Shown here: positions 1 through 5,914 of the stretch, in pieces
Layout of the letters: every line of letters starts with the position of its first letter
Numbering within the stretch: the first letter of the stretch is position 1
NCBI GenBank assembly: GCA_021812735.1
Contig: JAKAMV010000315.1
Coordinates: 1 to 9,626, forward strand
DNA: 9,626 nt
Direction of reading: 5' to 3'
From: Chloroflexota bacterium
GTDB taxonomy: Bacteria > Chloroflexota > Limnocylindria > Limnocylindrales > CSP1-4
Made by a program: the position numbers and the translations under genes
The notes under the pieces: model-generated
The model's input: the letters and a program-made list of their open reading frames with translations, nothing else
Databases searched by the model: none
Told to the model about the DNA's origin: nothing

Positions 1-102
1 GGGGGCGGTCCCGGCGTCGGCTCGCCCACCCAGGGCAGCGCCGATGCAGGCGGGGGATCGGCCGTCGCGCTGGCCCAGGCAGCGATGTGGGACGGCGGTT
101 AG
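1..102 (+). CDS. C-terminal tail of an unidentified protein (5' end outside window)
   Basis: Frame 1 is open from the window edge to a TAG at 100-102, giving 33 residues. The stretch is Gly/Ser/Ala-rich and ends in a short helix-like segment, VALAQAAMWDGG. First codon positions are strongly G-biased (about two thirds G) and third positions are mostly G or C, as expected for a coding frame in this DNA; the other frames lack this bias. The low-complexity part looks like a linker before a short C-terminal end. I do not recognise the family. It is convergent with the LuxR-type gene, and the inverted repeat at 161-198 lies between them. Confidence 0.45.
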   Translation, partial: GGGPGVGSPTQGSADAGGGSAVALAQAAMWDGG

Positions 103-160
103 GTTAGGGCGCACCAGGTGCGCGTCGCGTGCGAGCGCCCCCACCGATCCGTGGACCGGG

Positions 161-198
161 GCCTGAGCGCCTGAGCGTCCGCGCGCAGGCGCTCAGGC
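161..198. terminator. Perfect 13-bp inverted repeat, likely bidirectional terminator
   Basis: GCCTGAGCGCCTG at 161-173 is exactly complementary to CAGGCGCTCAGGC at 186-198, with a 12-nt loop. It lies between two convergent genes, 58 bases after the stop of the plus-strand gene, and its right arm contains the TGA stop (193-195) of the LuxR-type gene. The left arm also runs through a tandem 8-mer GCCTGAGC (161-176). No T-tract follows on either strand, so a classical intrinsic terminator is not proven; position and stem length support the call. Confidence 0.5.
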
Positions 199-957
199 GC
201 TGGGCGTCTCCCCGTCCACGATCGCCACCGGGACCGACGATACCGAGGAGACGGCCGGGCCGGACAGGTGCGGGCAGATGTCGGCGGGCGTGAGGCACCC
301 GGCGTGCAGGGCAGCGCGGACGGCGTCGGTCCTGCCCCGCACGCCAAGCTTGCCGTACACGTGCGTCAGGTGGGTCTTGACCGTGTTCGGGGAGATGCAC
401 AGGTGCCGCGCCATCTCGTCCACGGTCGCCCCGCTGGTCGCCAGGCGCAGGATCTCCAGCTCCCGCGTCGTCAGCGCCTCGACCGGGGAGACGTGGGCGG
501 CGGAGTCCTGACCCGGCACCGAGAGCTGCGGATCACGGGCCGAGTGACCCCTGGGACTCGGCCTCAGGCGCGTGCCAGCCAGTTGCCGGGCCCCCGGCCG
601 CGCCGCGATTGCGACGAGCGCGATGGACGCCCCGCCCGCGAACAGGTAGGAGACCAGCTGCACGAGGGCCCGGGGGGTGGCAGCGGGCTGCGCCTCGGTG
701 AGCAGCGACGCGGCGGCGGCCACCAGCGCACCCAGCACGAGCCCGACAGCGGCCGGCCGTGGGCCGAGTGCCAGCGCGGTCGCCACCACGGCGGCGAGCG
801 CCACCAGAAGGTGGGTGCCGTGGTCCAGGTCCCAGACGGCGGCCTCGAGCAGGACCACCACACCGGCCAGGCCCAGCGGCGCGACGGGGCGCCACGCCTC
901 GCGACGCGTCCACGAGCCTGCCAGTCGGTCGATCGACGGATCGCCCATCGCCCACAT
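193..957 (-). CDS. Membrane-anchored LuxR-family transcriptional regulator
   Basis: 254 residues. A C-terminal LuxR/GerE helix-turn-helix (about 161-222) is clear: LTTRELEILRLATSG, then MARHLCISPNTVKTHL, then YGKLGVRGRTDAV. The N-terminal half has no receiver domain. It has about four hydrophobic segments (roughly 26-42, 49-65, 68-86, 98-118) in a pattern like DUF4118-type membrane modules, followed by a polar linker (120-160). A tail of about 30 residues follows the HTH. The likely role is a one-component, membrane-tethered DNA-binding regulator; its signal and targets are unknown. An in-frame TAG (973-975) lies six codons upstream of the ATG at 957, so the start is confined to this ATG, a CTG just before it, or the ATG at 948. 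A weak AGGGG is 12 bases upstream. The gene follows the MFS gene on the same strand after 184 bp, so a separate promoter is likely. The HTH call is firm; the membrane-sensor role is inference. Confidence 0.85.
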   Translation of the reverse strand: MWAMGDPSIDRLAGSWTRREAWRPVAPLGLAGVVVLLEAAVWDLDHGTHLLVALAAVVATALALGPRPAAVGLVLGALVAAAASLLTEAQPAATPRALVQLVSYLFAGGASIALVAIAARPGARQLAGTRLRPSPRGHSARDPQLSVPGQDSAAHVSPVEALTTRELEILRLATSGATVDEMARHLCISPNTVKTHLTHVYGKLGVRGRTDAVRAALHAGCLTPADICPHLSGPAVSSVSSVPVAIVDGETPSA

Positions 958-1031
958 CGTCAGTGCCCACCCCTAGCGCGTGGCGGTCACTCTCCGCCTC
1001 GGCGGGCACGGCGGCAAGGCCCGAACGTCAC

Positions 1032-1084
1032 CTCACCGCCAGCGTGAGCGCCGCCGGGTCGCGGTCGCCATGGAGAGGCATGGC
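1032..1084 (-). terminator. Two small hairpins downstream of the MFS gene
   Basis: The 184-bp gap between the MFS stop and the LuxR start holds two short inverted repeats: CTCAC (1032-1036) with GTGAG (1044-1048), and GCCATG (1067-1072) with CATGGC (1079-1084). They could end the MarR-MFS transcript or lie in the leader of the LuxR gene. Neither has a T-tract. I see no convincing -10 for the LuxR gene here and no small gene. Confidence 0.2.
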
Positions 1085-1141
1085 GGGCCGTGGAGCGGGC
1101 GGGCCAAACGGCAACCCGGTAGAGGGGACGTCGGTCCGGGG

Positions 1142-2449
1142 TCAGCCGACCGACGGCGAGGACGACGGCGCGTCGCCCGCCACGGCCGTCGTCGGCGCGC
1201 GGTCGAGGACGAGCACCGCCACGAGCCCGGCAATGACGGCCCAGCCGAAGATGATCAGGCCGGTCTGGATGCCCCATGCCTGCGCGATCCCGCCGAGCAG
1301 CAGCGCGCCGATGGGCGTCGTGCCGCCCATGAGCAGCGTGAACAGGCTCATGACGCGCCCGCGGTAGGCGTCCGTCGAAGCCATCTGCAGCCGCGTGTTG
1401 GCGCTGACTGACGCCGTGACGCCCGTGAGGCCGGCGAGCAGCATCAGGACGACGCTCGCATCGTGCCAGGGCGACAGCCCGAGCGCGACCAGCACGGCAC
1501 CGAGCCCGAACCCGCCGATGAGGAACCGGCGCTCCGTCGCGCCCCGGCTGCGCATGAGCGCGATGCCGGCCGCGAGCGAGCCGAGCCCGAACGCGGCCTG
1601 GAGCGCCCCGAGGCCCTCCGGGCCGGTGCCGAGGGCCACCGTGAGCAGCGGCGTGGCCACCGACCAGTTGAAGCCGAGCAGGCCCACGATCCCGAACAGG
1701 GCCAGGATCCGGCGGATCCGCCGCGTGCCGAGCGCGTAGCGCAGGCCGGCGCCGATCTCGGAGCCGATCCCGCCCCGCTGGGCGTCCGCACCCTCGCGGG
1801 CGCGCGGCGGCCGGGCGTGTGCCGGGCGGAGGACAACCAGGACCGCGATGGCCGGCAGGAAGCTGGCCGCGTTGAGGAGGAGCGTCGGGCCGACGCCGAA
1901 GATCGCCACCAGCACGCCGCCGAGGCCGCTGCCCAGCAACCGAGCGACGTTGAACTGCACGCTGTTGACCGCGACGGCGTTGCCGACGAGGTCGCGGCCC
2001 ACGATCTCGGGCACGAGGGCCTGCTGGGCGGGCATGCCGAAGGCGTTGGTCAGACCGAGGATCAGCGCCATCACGCCGACCTCCCAGTACTGCACGTGGC
2101 CGGACACCACGAGCACGCCCAGCACCAGGGCCTGGAGCATCGCGCCGACCTGGGTTGTGATCAGCAGCTTGCGGCGCGGCAGCCGGTCCGCGATGACACC
2201 GCCGAGCAGGGGGAAGACGAGCATGGGCAGGAACTGCAGCGTGGTCACGGTGCCCAGGGCCACTGCCGAGTTGTTGGTGAGCTGGAGGACGAGCCACGCC
2301 TGGGCGAGGGTCTGGGCCCAGGTGCCGATGCCCGAGACGAGCTGGCTGGACCAGTACCAGCGGTAGGCGGGGACCGCGAGCGCGGGCGGGAGCGAACCCC
2401 CGAGGCCGCGGCTCGCGTTCGGCGTGACGCCGGGGCCAGGCTCAGCCAC
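1142..2449 (-). CDS. MFS exporter of the MFS_3 / EntS type
   Basis: 435 residues from a GTG at 2449, rich in hydrophobic helices as expected for a 12-helix major facilitator transporter. Family marks are the loop 2-3 motif GGVIADRLPRRK (about 83-94), the NAVAVNSVQFNVAR segment (157-170) running into LLGSGLGG, and RGRVMSLF (363-370). Together these resemble the EntS/macrolide-efflux-like MFS_3 group (PF05977). The likely role is proton-driven export of a small molecule across the cytoplasmic membrane; the substrate cannot be read from sequence. The GTG start is preferred over an upstream ATG at 2563 because AGGAG (2456-2460) sits six bases before it and it overlaps the MarR stop (GTGGCTGA), which indicates translational coupling; the longer version would add 38 Arg/Ser/Pro-rich residues that are MarR coding sequence read in another frame. 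Pairing with MarR suggests induction by a toxic or signalling ligand. Confidence 0.9.
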   Translation of the reverse strand: MAEPGPGVTPNASRGLGGSLPPALAVPAYRWYWSSQLVSGIGTWAQTLAQAWLVLQLTNNSAVALGTVTTLQFLPMLVFPLLGGVIADRLPRRKLLITTQVGAMLQALVLGVLVVSGHVQYWEVGVMALILGLTNAFGMPAQQALVPEIVGRDLVGNAVAVNSVQFNVARLLGSGLGGVLVAIFGVGPTLLLNAASFLPAIAVLVVLRPAHARPPRAREGADAQRGGIGSEIGAGLRYALGTRRIRRILALFGIVGLLGFNWSVATPLLTVALGTGPEGLGALQAAFGLGSLAAGIALMRSRGATERRFLIGGFGLGAVLVALGLSPWHDASVVLMLLAGLTGVTASVSANTRLQMASTDAYRGRVMSLFTLLMGGTTPIGALLLGGIAQAWGIQTGLIIFGWAVIAGLVAVLVLDRAPTTAVAGDAPSSSPSVG

Positions 2450-2951
2450 GGGAAGCTCCTGTCGGGTCGTGAGGGGTCGGGGCCGCGCCGGCGAGGCTCT
2501 GCTCGAGGCGGTCGAGAACGGCCAGGAACGCGGCGATGTCAGCCTGGCCGACGAGGCTCTCAAGCGTCGCCGTCCACGCGATGGCCCGTTGCCGGACCTC
2601 GCTCGCCAGGGCGAGGCCGGCGTCGGTGGGCTCGAGCACGCGGAGGCGACGGTCTCCAGCGTCCGCGCTGGAGGCGAGGAGCCCGTCGGCCTCCAGGCCG
2701 TCCGCGAGGCGCTTGGCGTTCATCGGGTCCGTGCCCAGGGCTCGGGCGAGCTCCCGCAGGCCGACGCCCGGGCGCTCCGCGACCGCGCGCAGCACGCTGG
2801 CCTGGGCGCCGCTCAACCCGAGATCGGCGATCTGCGCCTGCCAGGCGCCGCGCACGATCCGATGAGCCCGCCCGAGACGAAAGCCCAGCCCTGCCTCCAG
2901 GCGCCCGGCAGTAATGGCGTCGGGGGTTGACGCCGGATAAGTCGTAGACAT
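2442..2951 (-). CDS. MarR-family transcriptional regulator
   Basis: 169 residues, normal for the family. It has the MarR winged-helix layout: an N-terminal helix (about 17-40), LSGAQASVLRAVAERPGVGL, a recognition region around LARALGTDPMNAKRLADGLEADGLL (about 68-92), and a wing with the typical Asp/Arg pattern DAGDRRLRVLEPTDAG (97-112). C-terminal helices (about 115-155) would form the dimer interface. The start at 2951 is chosen because the matching N-terminus begins there; upstream codons in this frame are low-complexity antisense of the divergent gene. It likely represses itself and the overlapping MFS gene, with a ligand relieving repression. An operator-like palindrome covers its start codon, and a -10 (TATCTT) six bases upstream points to a leaderless mRNA. 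Confidence 0.9.
   Translation of the reverse strand: MSTTYPASTPDAITAGRLEAGLGFRLGRAHRIVRGAWQAQIADLGLSGAQASVLRAVAERPGVGLRELARALGTDPMNAKRLADGLEADGLLASSADAGDRRLRVLEPTDAGLALASEVRQRAIAWTATLESLVGQADIAAFLAVLDRLEQSLAGAAPTPHDPTGASRG
2456..2460 (-). promoter_or_regulatory. Ribosome-binding site that fixes the MFS GTG start
   Basis: AGGAG on the minus strand lies six bases before the GTG at 2449, inside the last codons of the MarR gene. It supports the GTG over any upstream start and implies coupled translation of the two genes. Confidence 0.7.
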
Positions 2952-2957
2952 GACTAC
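2944..2957. promoter_or_regulatory. Imperfect palindrome over the MarR start codon, probable MarR operator
   Basis: GTAGACATGACTAC is a 14-bp palindrome with one mismatched pair (GTAG arms and a CATG centre). It spans the MarR ATG and abuts the -10 at 2958-2963, so a bound MarR dimer would block transcription start. MarR proteins usually bind such dyads in their own promoter. Binding is inferred. Confidence 0.45.
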
Positions 2958-2963
2958 AAGATA
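2958..2963 (-). promoter_or_regulatory. -10 box for the MarR-MFS operon (leaderless)
   Basis: TATCTT on the minus strand ends six bases before the MarR ATG, which puts the predicted transcription start at or next to the A of the start codon. No Shine-Dalgarno is present between them. A possible weak -35 (TTCGTG, 2981-2986) lies 17 bp upstream. Confidence 0.5.
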
Positions 2964-3000
2964 CCACGGGCCGGCAATCGCACGAAATGGGTGGTCGCCG

Positions 3001-3006
3001 TACGAT
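3001..3006 (+). promoter_or_regulatory. -10 box for the YeiH-family gene (leaderless)
   Basis: TACGAT ends eight bases before the ATG at 3015, with no Shine-Dalgarno, again placing the expected transcription start at the ATG. It argues against the in-frame GTG at 2991, which lies upstream of the box. I see no good -35. Confidence 0.5.
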
Positions 3007-3014
3007 CTGCCGCC

Positions 3015-4076
3015 ATGGAAACGATTCCCCACCGGTCGGGCGAGCCGTCCCGATCGCCCCGGCGCCAGCTCGCCGACCCACGGCTCGCCCTGACCCTGCT
3101 GATCGTCGGCGTCTCCGTCGTGGCGTGGCTCCTCGGCGGCCTCGCGCCCGTGCTCGGCCCGGCGGTTCTCGCGCTCCTCGTGGGGGCCCTCGTGCGAGGG
3201 GGCGCCCCGCTCGACAAGGCGATCGTGGACCCGGCGCCGGTCTGGGGAACGCGGCTGCTGCAGCTCTCGATCGTGGCCCTGGGCCTGTCGGTGGACGCGG
3301 GCGAGGTGCTGCGGGTGGCCGGCACGTCGCTGCCGGTGATGCTCGGCACGCTCGCGGTCGGCATGACCGGGATCACCGTCATGGGGCGGCTGCTCAAGGT
3401 GGACAACCCCGTGCGCGGCATGCTCACCGTCGGCACGTCGATCTGCGGAGCGTCGGCGATCGCCGCGATGGCGCCGGTGCTCGGCGCCGAGGCCAACGAG
3501 ATCGCCTACGCGGTGTCGGTCATCTTCGTGTTCAACATCACCGCGGTCATCACCTTCCCGGCCATCGCCCACGCGGTGGGCTTCGCGCCCCAGACCTTCG
3601 CCATCTGGGCCGGCACCGCGGTCAACGACACCTCGTCGGTGATGGCCGCGGCGTTCGCCTTCGGCGCTGGCACCGCCGCCTACGCCGCGGTGGTGAAGCT
3701 GTCGCGGACGCTCATGATCCTGCCGATCACGGTGGTCACGGCGGTCGTCGCCTCGCGCGGCCACGAGGAGGACGTGAGGACGCGGGCGATCGTGGCCTTC
3801 AAGCGGGCGCTGCCGTGGTTCATCGTGGCGTTCGTCGGCGCGTCGCTGCTCAACACCATCGGCCTGGTTCCCACGGGCGTGGCGCACGCGGCCGCCACCG
3901 TGGCGCAGATCGGGACCGTGCTCGCGCTCGCGGGCGTGGGGCTCGGCACGCACCTCGACCGCTTCCGGCGGGCCGGGCCGCGGCCGCTGATCCTGGGCCT
4001 CGCGGGCTGGGTGCTGATCGCGGTCACGAGCGTGGTCCTGCAGAACGCGGCCGGGCTGTTCACGCTGACCCGCTGA
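3015..4076 (+). CDS. YeiH / UPF0324 family integral membrane protein (putative sulfate exporter family)
   Basis: 353 residues, about ten hydrophobic segments, normal family length. The conserved blocks are present: TSICGASAIAAMAPV (141-155) in the first half, VFNITAVITFPAIAH (172-186), and WAGTAVNDTSSVMAAAF (198-214). These are hallmarks of the Cons_hypoth698 family (PF03601). The family is annotated as putative sulfate exporters but the transported substrate is poorly proven, so the role remains tentative. The ATG at 3015 is chosen over the GTG at 2991 because a TACGAT -10 box lies between them; a Shine-Dalgarno is absent, fitting a leaderless mRNA. The gene is divergent from the MarR-MFS operon across only 63 bp, so MarR binding there could also affect it. 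The downstream neighbour, a sulfur-handling E1-rhodanese protein, is convergent, so a shared sulfur role is only suggestive. Confidence 0.88.
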   Translation: METIPHRSGEPSRSPRRQLADPRLALTLLIVGVSVVAWLLGGLAPVLGPAVLALLVGALVRGGAPLDKAIVDPAPVWGTRLLQLSIVALGLSVDAGEVLRVAGTSLPVMLGTLAVGMTGITVMGRLLKVDNPVRGMLTVGTSICGASAIAAMAPVLGAEANEIAYAVSVIFVFNITAVITFPAIAHAVGFAPQTFAIWAGTAVNDTSSVMAAAFAFGAGTAAYAAVVKLSRTLMILPITVVTAVVASRGHEEDVRTRAIVAFKRALPWFIVAFVGASLLNTIGLVPTGVAHAAATVAQIGTVLALAGVGLGTHLDRFRRAGPRPLILGLAGWVLIAVTSVVLQNAAGLFTLTR

Positions 4077-4104
4077 GGCGCGGCGGACGGGGTAGGCGCG
4101 GCGG
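4076..4104. repeat. Direct repeat of 11 bp between convergent genes
   Basis: AGGCGCGGCGG occurs at 4076-4086, starting on the last base of the YeiH-family stop codon, and again at 4094-4104. It fills much of the 42-bp gap before the convergent E1-rhodanese gene. No clear terminator hairpin is visible here. The repeat may be chance in such GC-rich DNA. Confidence 0.5.
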
Positions 4105-4118
4105 TTGGGGCAGCGACC

Positions 4119-5315
4119 CTAGTAGCGCGGCACCGACGGGTCGATCCGGGCCGCCCACGCGTCCACGCCGCCGTCGAGCACCTGCAGGCGGCCGAAGCCG
4201 GCGCGGCGCAGCAGCTCGAACGCCTGCGCGCTGCGCGTCGCGTAGTGGCAGGTCAGCGTGTATGCGCGGGCGGTGTCCAGCTCGTGCAGCCGGGCCGGCA
4301 GCTCGCCCAGCGGGATGAGCAGCGCGCCCGGGATCGCGGCGATGTCTGCCTCGAACCGCTCCCGCACGTCGAGCAGCAGGGGTGCGTCCCCCGCCTCGCG
4401 GCGCCGCTGGAACGCCTCGACGGAGACCATGGGCAGGTCGGTGGCCTCGGGCTCGTGCCCGAGGCCGGGCACCCCGCAGAAGGCCTCGTAGTCAACGGGC
4501 GCGGTGACCGTGGGGCTGTCCCCGCACACCGCGCAGGCCGGGTCGCGCGGGACGCGGACCTCGCGCAGCTCCGGCGCCAGCGCGTCGAACAGCGCCAGCC
4601 GCCCGACCAGCGGGTCGCCGACACCGAGGACGAGCTTGAGAACCTCGAGCGCCTGGAGCGAGCCGATGATCCCGGGCAGCACCCCCAGCACGCCGCCCTC
4701 GGCGCAGGACGGCACGAGGCCGGGGGGCGGCGGCTCCGGGAACAGACACCGGTAGCACGGCCCGCCCGGGGCGCCGAACACGCTGACCTGGCCGTCGAAC
4801 CGGAACACGCTCCCGTATACGGACGGGCGCCCGGTCAGCACCGCGGCGTCGTTCACCAGGTAGCGCGTCGGGAAGCTGTCGGTCGCGTCGGCGACCACGT
4901 CGTAGGCGCGGAACAGCTCGAGGACGTTGCCGCTGTCCAGCCGAAGCGCGTGCGGCACCACGGCGATCTCGGGGTTGAGCGCCCGCAGCCGGGCCACGGC
5001 CGCGCCGAGCTTCGGGAGGCCCACGTCGTCGGTCGTGTACAGGACCTGGCGCTGCAGGTTCGTGAGGTCCAGCGTGTCGAACTCGGCCACGCCGATGGTC
5101 CCGACGCCGGCGGCGGCAAGGTAGAGCAGGAGCGGCGAGCCGAGCCCGCCGGCGCCCACAACCAGCACGCGCGCCGCCTTGAGCCTGCGCTGCCCCGAGA
5201 GCGCCACCTCGGGCAGCAGGAGGTGGCGGCTATAGCGCAGGATCTCCGCGCGACTGAGGTCCGGGCCGTCGCCATGCGCCCCGGCAACGGGCGCGCGCTT
5301 GGGCTGCTCGGTCAT
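4119..5315 (-). CDS. moeZ: MoeZ/MOCS3-type adenylyltransferase-sulfurtransferase (E1-like ThiF domain plus rhodanese domain)
   Basis: 398 residues, the usual size for MoeZ-like fusions. The N-terminal ThiF/MoeB domain (about 20-270) opens with LSRAEILRYSRHLLLPEV-type sequence and has the ATP-binding GAGGLGS (54-60), Asp80, NLQRQ (86-90), Lys102 and the catalytic-region Asp146 with Arg151 and Asn155. Zinc-binding pairs are CYRC (187-190) and CAVC (261-264); Cys204 is a candidate acceptor cysteine. The rhodanese domain (about 297-395) has catalytic Cys356 in the loop CHYATR. The family adenylates the C-terminus of a small ubiquitin-like sulfur carrier (MoaD, ThiS or CysO type) and transfers sulfur to it, in the cytosol, for molybdopterin, thiamine or cysteine formation. 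No carrier gene is in the window, so the pathway cannot be assigned. The family's usual Asp-Asn is Asp-Ser at 146-147 here. The start has only a weak ribosome-binding site, but the N-terminus matches the family. Confidence 0.92.
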   Translation of the reverse strand: MTEQPKRAPVAGAHGDGPDLSRAEILRYSRHLLLPEVALSGQRRLKAARVLVVGAGGLGSPLLLYLAAAGVGTIGVAEFDTLDLTNLQRQVLYTTDDVGLPKLGAAVARLRALNPEIAVVPHALRLDSGNVLELFRAYDVVADATDSFPTRYLVNDAAVLTGRPSVYGSVFRFDGQVSVFGAPGGPCYRCLFPEPPPPGLVPSCAEGGVLGVLPGIIGSLQALEVLKLVLGVGDPLVGRLALFDALAPELREVRVPRDPACAVCGDSPTVTAPVDYEAFCGVPGLGHEPEATDLPMVSVEAFQRRREAGDAPLLLDVRERFEADIAAIPGALLIPLGELPARLHELDTARAYTLTCHYATRSAQAFELLRRAGFGRLQVLDGGVDAWAARIDPSVPRY

Positions 5316-5408
5316 CGCGGGACGCCATCCATCGGCCTATTCTCGCGTGCCCGCGCCCGGTCCGCCGGGAGGCGGCCGCCGACCCCGGGGCCACGACCCG
5401 GATCGGCG

Positions 5409-5414
5409 TAGGCT
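5409..5414 (+). promoter_or_regulatory. Candidate -10 box for the deaminase-reductase unit
   Basis: TAGGCT lies 34 bases before the deaminase ATG in the 133-bp divergent gap. Similar TAG-plus-T hexamers precede the DUF554 gene (6531) and the glucosaminidase gene (7351). I see no convincing -35. Confidence 0.35.
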
Positions 5415-5436
5415 GGCGGCGCCCACCCCACCCGAC

Positions 5437-5442
5437 AGGAGG
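5437..5442 (+). promoter_or_regulatory. Ribosome-binding site that fixes the deaminase start
   Basis: AGGAGG lies six bases before the ATG at 5449. It selects this start over a longer in-frame opening beginning at 5299, whose extra residues are Pro/Arg-rich and overlap the divergent gene. Confidence 0.8.
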
Positions 5443-5448
5443 CACCAG

Positions 5449-5910
5449 ATGGCGGCAGACCCCGAGGACCTTCGCTGGATGGATGTCGCGATCGAGCAAG
5501 CGCGGATCGGCCGCGACGAGGGCGGTGTGCCCATCGGGGCGGTCCTCGTCGCCGACGGCAGGGTGCTCGGCGCGGGGCGCAACCGGCGGGTGCAGGAGGG
5601 GAGCGCCATCCGGCACGGCGAGACCGACGCGCTCGAGCACGCGGGTCGCCTGCCGGCCGCCGTCTACGCCCGGGCCACGATGTACACCACCCTCTCACCG
5701 TGTGACATGTGCACCGGTGCGATCCTGCTGTACAAGATCCCGCGCGTGGTGATGGGCGAGAACCGAACGTTCCTGTCCCCCGGCGAGGAGCTGCTGCGCG
5801 CCCGTGGCGTGGAGGTCGTGAACCTGGACCTGCCTGAGCCCAGGGCGCTGATGGACGGGTTCATCGCCCGGCGCCCGGACGTGTGGAACGAGGACATCGG
5901 GAAGGAGTAG
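5449..5910 (+). CDS. Cytosine deaminase of the fungal FCY1 type (small zinc CDA-fold deaminase)
   Basis: 153 residues, near the 158 of yeast Fcy1. Zinc-site motifs are His56-Gly-Glu58 and PCDMC (84-88, Cys85 and Cys88), with Glu58 as the expected proton shuttle. From memory of the yeast enzyme, matches extend well beyond the fold: EGGVPIG (24-30), the Asn45 region GRNRRVQEGSA, YTTLSPCDMCTGAI (79-92), a substrate-pocket Phe108, and the C-terminal lid with Trp146 and EDIG (148-151) including Asp149. These correspond to residues that contact the pyrimidine in Fcy1. The likely reaction is cytosine to uracil plus ammonia in the cytosol (pyrimidine salvage). Most bacteria with this activity use the unrelated CodA amidohydrolase. 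The reductase gene starts four bases after the stop, so the two are probably co-transcribed. Another small-molecule deaminase activity remains possible; membership in this subgroup looks strong. Confidence 0.88.
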   Translation: MAADPEDLRWMDVAIEQARIGRDEGGVPIGAVLVADGRVLGAGRNRRVQEGSAIRHGETDALEHAGRLPAAVYARATMYTTLSPCDMCTGAILLYKIPRVVMGENRTFLSPGEELLRARGVEVVNLDLPEPRALMDGFIARRPDVWNEDIGKE

Positions 5911-5914
5911 CGCG

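Noticed and set aside
98..110. Telomere-like GGTTAGGTTAGGG
   Set aside because: Only two units, located right at the stop codon of the first gene; a chance short repeat with no sign of a replicon end.
1463..2914. 483-residue plus-strand open frame opposite the MFS and MarR genes
   Set aside because: Composition is typical of an antisense shadow (Arg/Glu/Ala/Gly-rich, no hydrophobic core, no motif), and the opposite strand has two clear families with ribosome-binding evidence.
2442..3953. 503-residue minus-strand open frame extending the MarR gene upstream
   Set aside because: The extra 334 residues are His/Arg/Gly/Asp-rich low-complexity sequence antisense to the well-supported YeiH-family gene. 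The MarR homology starts at the ATG at 2951.
4245..5411. 388-residue plus-strand open frame opposite the E1-rhodanese gene
   Set aside because: Low-complexity Arg/Gly/Glu/His-rich shadow of a gene with intact ATP-binding, zinc and rhodanese motifs.
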